DNA of 64,000 nucleotides from Helianthus annuus. Lineage: Eukaryota > Streptophyta > Magnoliopsida > Asterales > Asteraceae. The stretch lies in assembly GCF_002127325.2 (NCBI RefSeq), contig NC_035433.2:87599350-87663349 (forward strand). The letters are read 5' to 3'. Shown piece by piece: positions 63,415 through 64,000 of this stretch (position 1 is the stretch's first letter; each line of letters starts with the position of its first letter). The position numbers were made by a program, and so were the translations under genes. The notes beneath the pieces are model-generated. The model had not been told where the DNA came from, ran no database searches, and saw nothing but the letters and a program-made list of their open reading frames with translations.

Positions 63415-64000
63415 TTCGAGGCATTATACGGTAGAAAGTGTAGATCGCCTGTTTGTTGAGTGGAAGTTGGAGATGTCCAATTATCAGGACCAGAGATAAT
63501 CTTCGAGACGACGGACAAGATTGTCCAGATTCGAGATTGTCTCAAAGTTGCCCGATATAGGCAGAAGAGTTACGCGGATCCAAAGCGTAAGGATTTTCAC
63601 TTCGAAGTAGGTGAAAAAGTGTTACTTAAAGTATCACCCTGGAAGGGGGTGATGCGTTTCGGTAAGAAAGGCAAACTAAGCCCGAGATACATAGGACCTT
63701 TCGAGGTTATCGAACGTGTCGGGTCAGTTGCCTATAAGTTAAACTTACCTGAGGAGCTCAATGGAATTCACAATGTGTTCCACATATGCAATCTAAAGAA
63801 ATGCTTCGCTGATGAATCATTGGTGATACCACATACAGATGTGCATATAGATGAGAGCTTGAAATTTGTGGAAAACCCTTGTCGATTGAAGATCGACAAG
63901 TAAAGAAGCTTCGAAGGAAGCATGTACCTATCGTTAAGGTCAAATGGGATGCCCGTAGAGGTCCCGAATTCACGTGGGAGGTTGAATCCACCATGAAAGA
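63415..64000 (+). pseudogene. Integrase C-terminal region and chromodomain-like tail, plus orientation, element K
   Basis: The frame starts [14 protein letters not shown] and has TGA at 63457-63459 where relatives have Trp. It then reads [32 protein letters not shown] and [12 protein letters not shown] to 63903. A 1-nt loss near 63880 shifts the frame, and the tail (VKVKWDARRGPEFTWEVEST) continues in another register to the window edge. Non-functional fragment of a Tekay-like pol. Confidence 0.85.

Overview
This window is plant nuclear DNA, most likely a eudicot of the daisy family (Asteraceae). That family call is an inference from the style of the retrotransposon LTRs and from the divergence of the single host gene. 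About 90% of the window is LTR retrotransposons, many nested inside one another. I see no bacterial-type genes, CRISPR, rRNA or tRNA.

Layout. (1) 1-1332, minus strand: the N-terminal 444 codons of an intact-looking MUR3-type xyloglucan galactosyltransferase (GT47). Its promoter and a candidate 5'-UTR intron lie at about 1383-1670. (2) 1700-3480: short degenerate repeats, two inverted-repeat MITE-like elements and a third dispersed repeat. (3) 4127-24389: a three-level nest whose boundaries are set by target-site duplications. A solo LTR 'C' (TSD GTGCG) contains gypsy element 'A' (5507-23344, TSD ATTTC). One LTR of A contains gypsy element 'B' (13956-23105, TSD TTATG). (4) 24964-27511: solo LTR 'H' (TSD GTTTT). 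(5) 28391-30765: a diverged tandem array with a unit of about 390 bp. (6) 30791-41678: a degraded SIRE-like copia element 'I' (TSD AGAAT), itself hit by a 416-bp solo LTR (TSD TGATT). (7) 41684-43565: non-coding DNA with an 80-90 bp-arm hairpin. (8) 43566-63103: two related gypsy copies, 'D' (minus) and 'E' (plus), joined head to head at a hairpin. E is split by a very young, intact gypsy element 'F' (49960-60306, TSD ACTGC). (9) 63104-64000: a further rearranged gypsy fragment 'K', also with a head-to-head inverted junction.

The gypsy elements look like Tekay/Del-type chromoviruses. Each has a single gag-pol frame ending in a chromodomain-like tail, and the initiator-tRNA-Met type primer site TGGTATCAGAGC where one is preserved. 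Paired LTRs give relative ages by eye: F about 1 substitution plus 1 indel in 2367 bp, B 4 in 1512, A 10 in 1441, I about 10 in 482. This order agrees with the nesting. A and F keep one open gag-pol frame. B has a single 2-nt frameshift. D, E, I and K are broken.

Four observations go beyond routine annotation. (a) Six gypsy LTR families share a candidate LTR-internal intron (GTGAGT donor, CAG acceptor, 331-461 nt), and the gag start codons sit at or just after 3' splice-site-like AGs, which suggests splicing-controlled expression. (b) A and B carry related accessory ORFs of unknown function between primer site and gag. (c) The E and F leaders each hold three stem-loops with a constant loop motif on stems of different sequence. 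(d) Nearly every LTR family has its own CpG-containing short motif repeated in or near the LTR promoter region.
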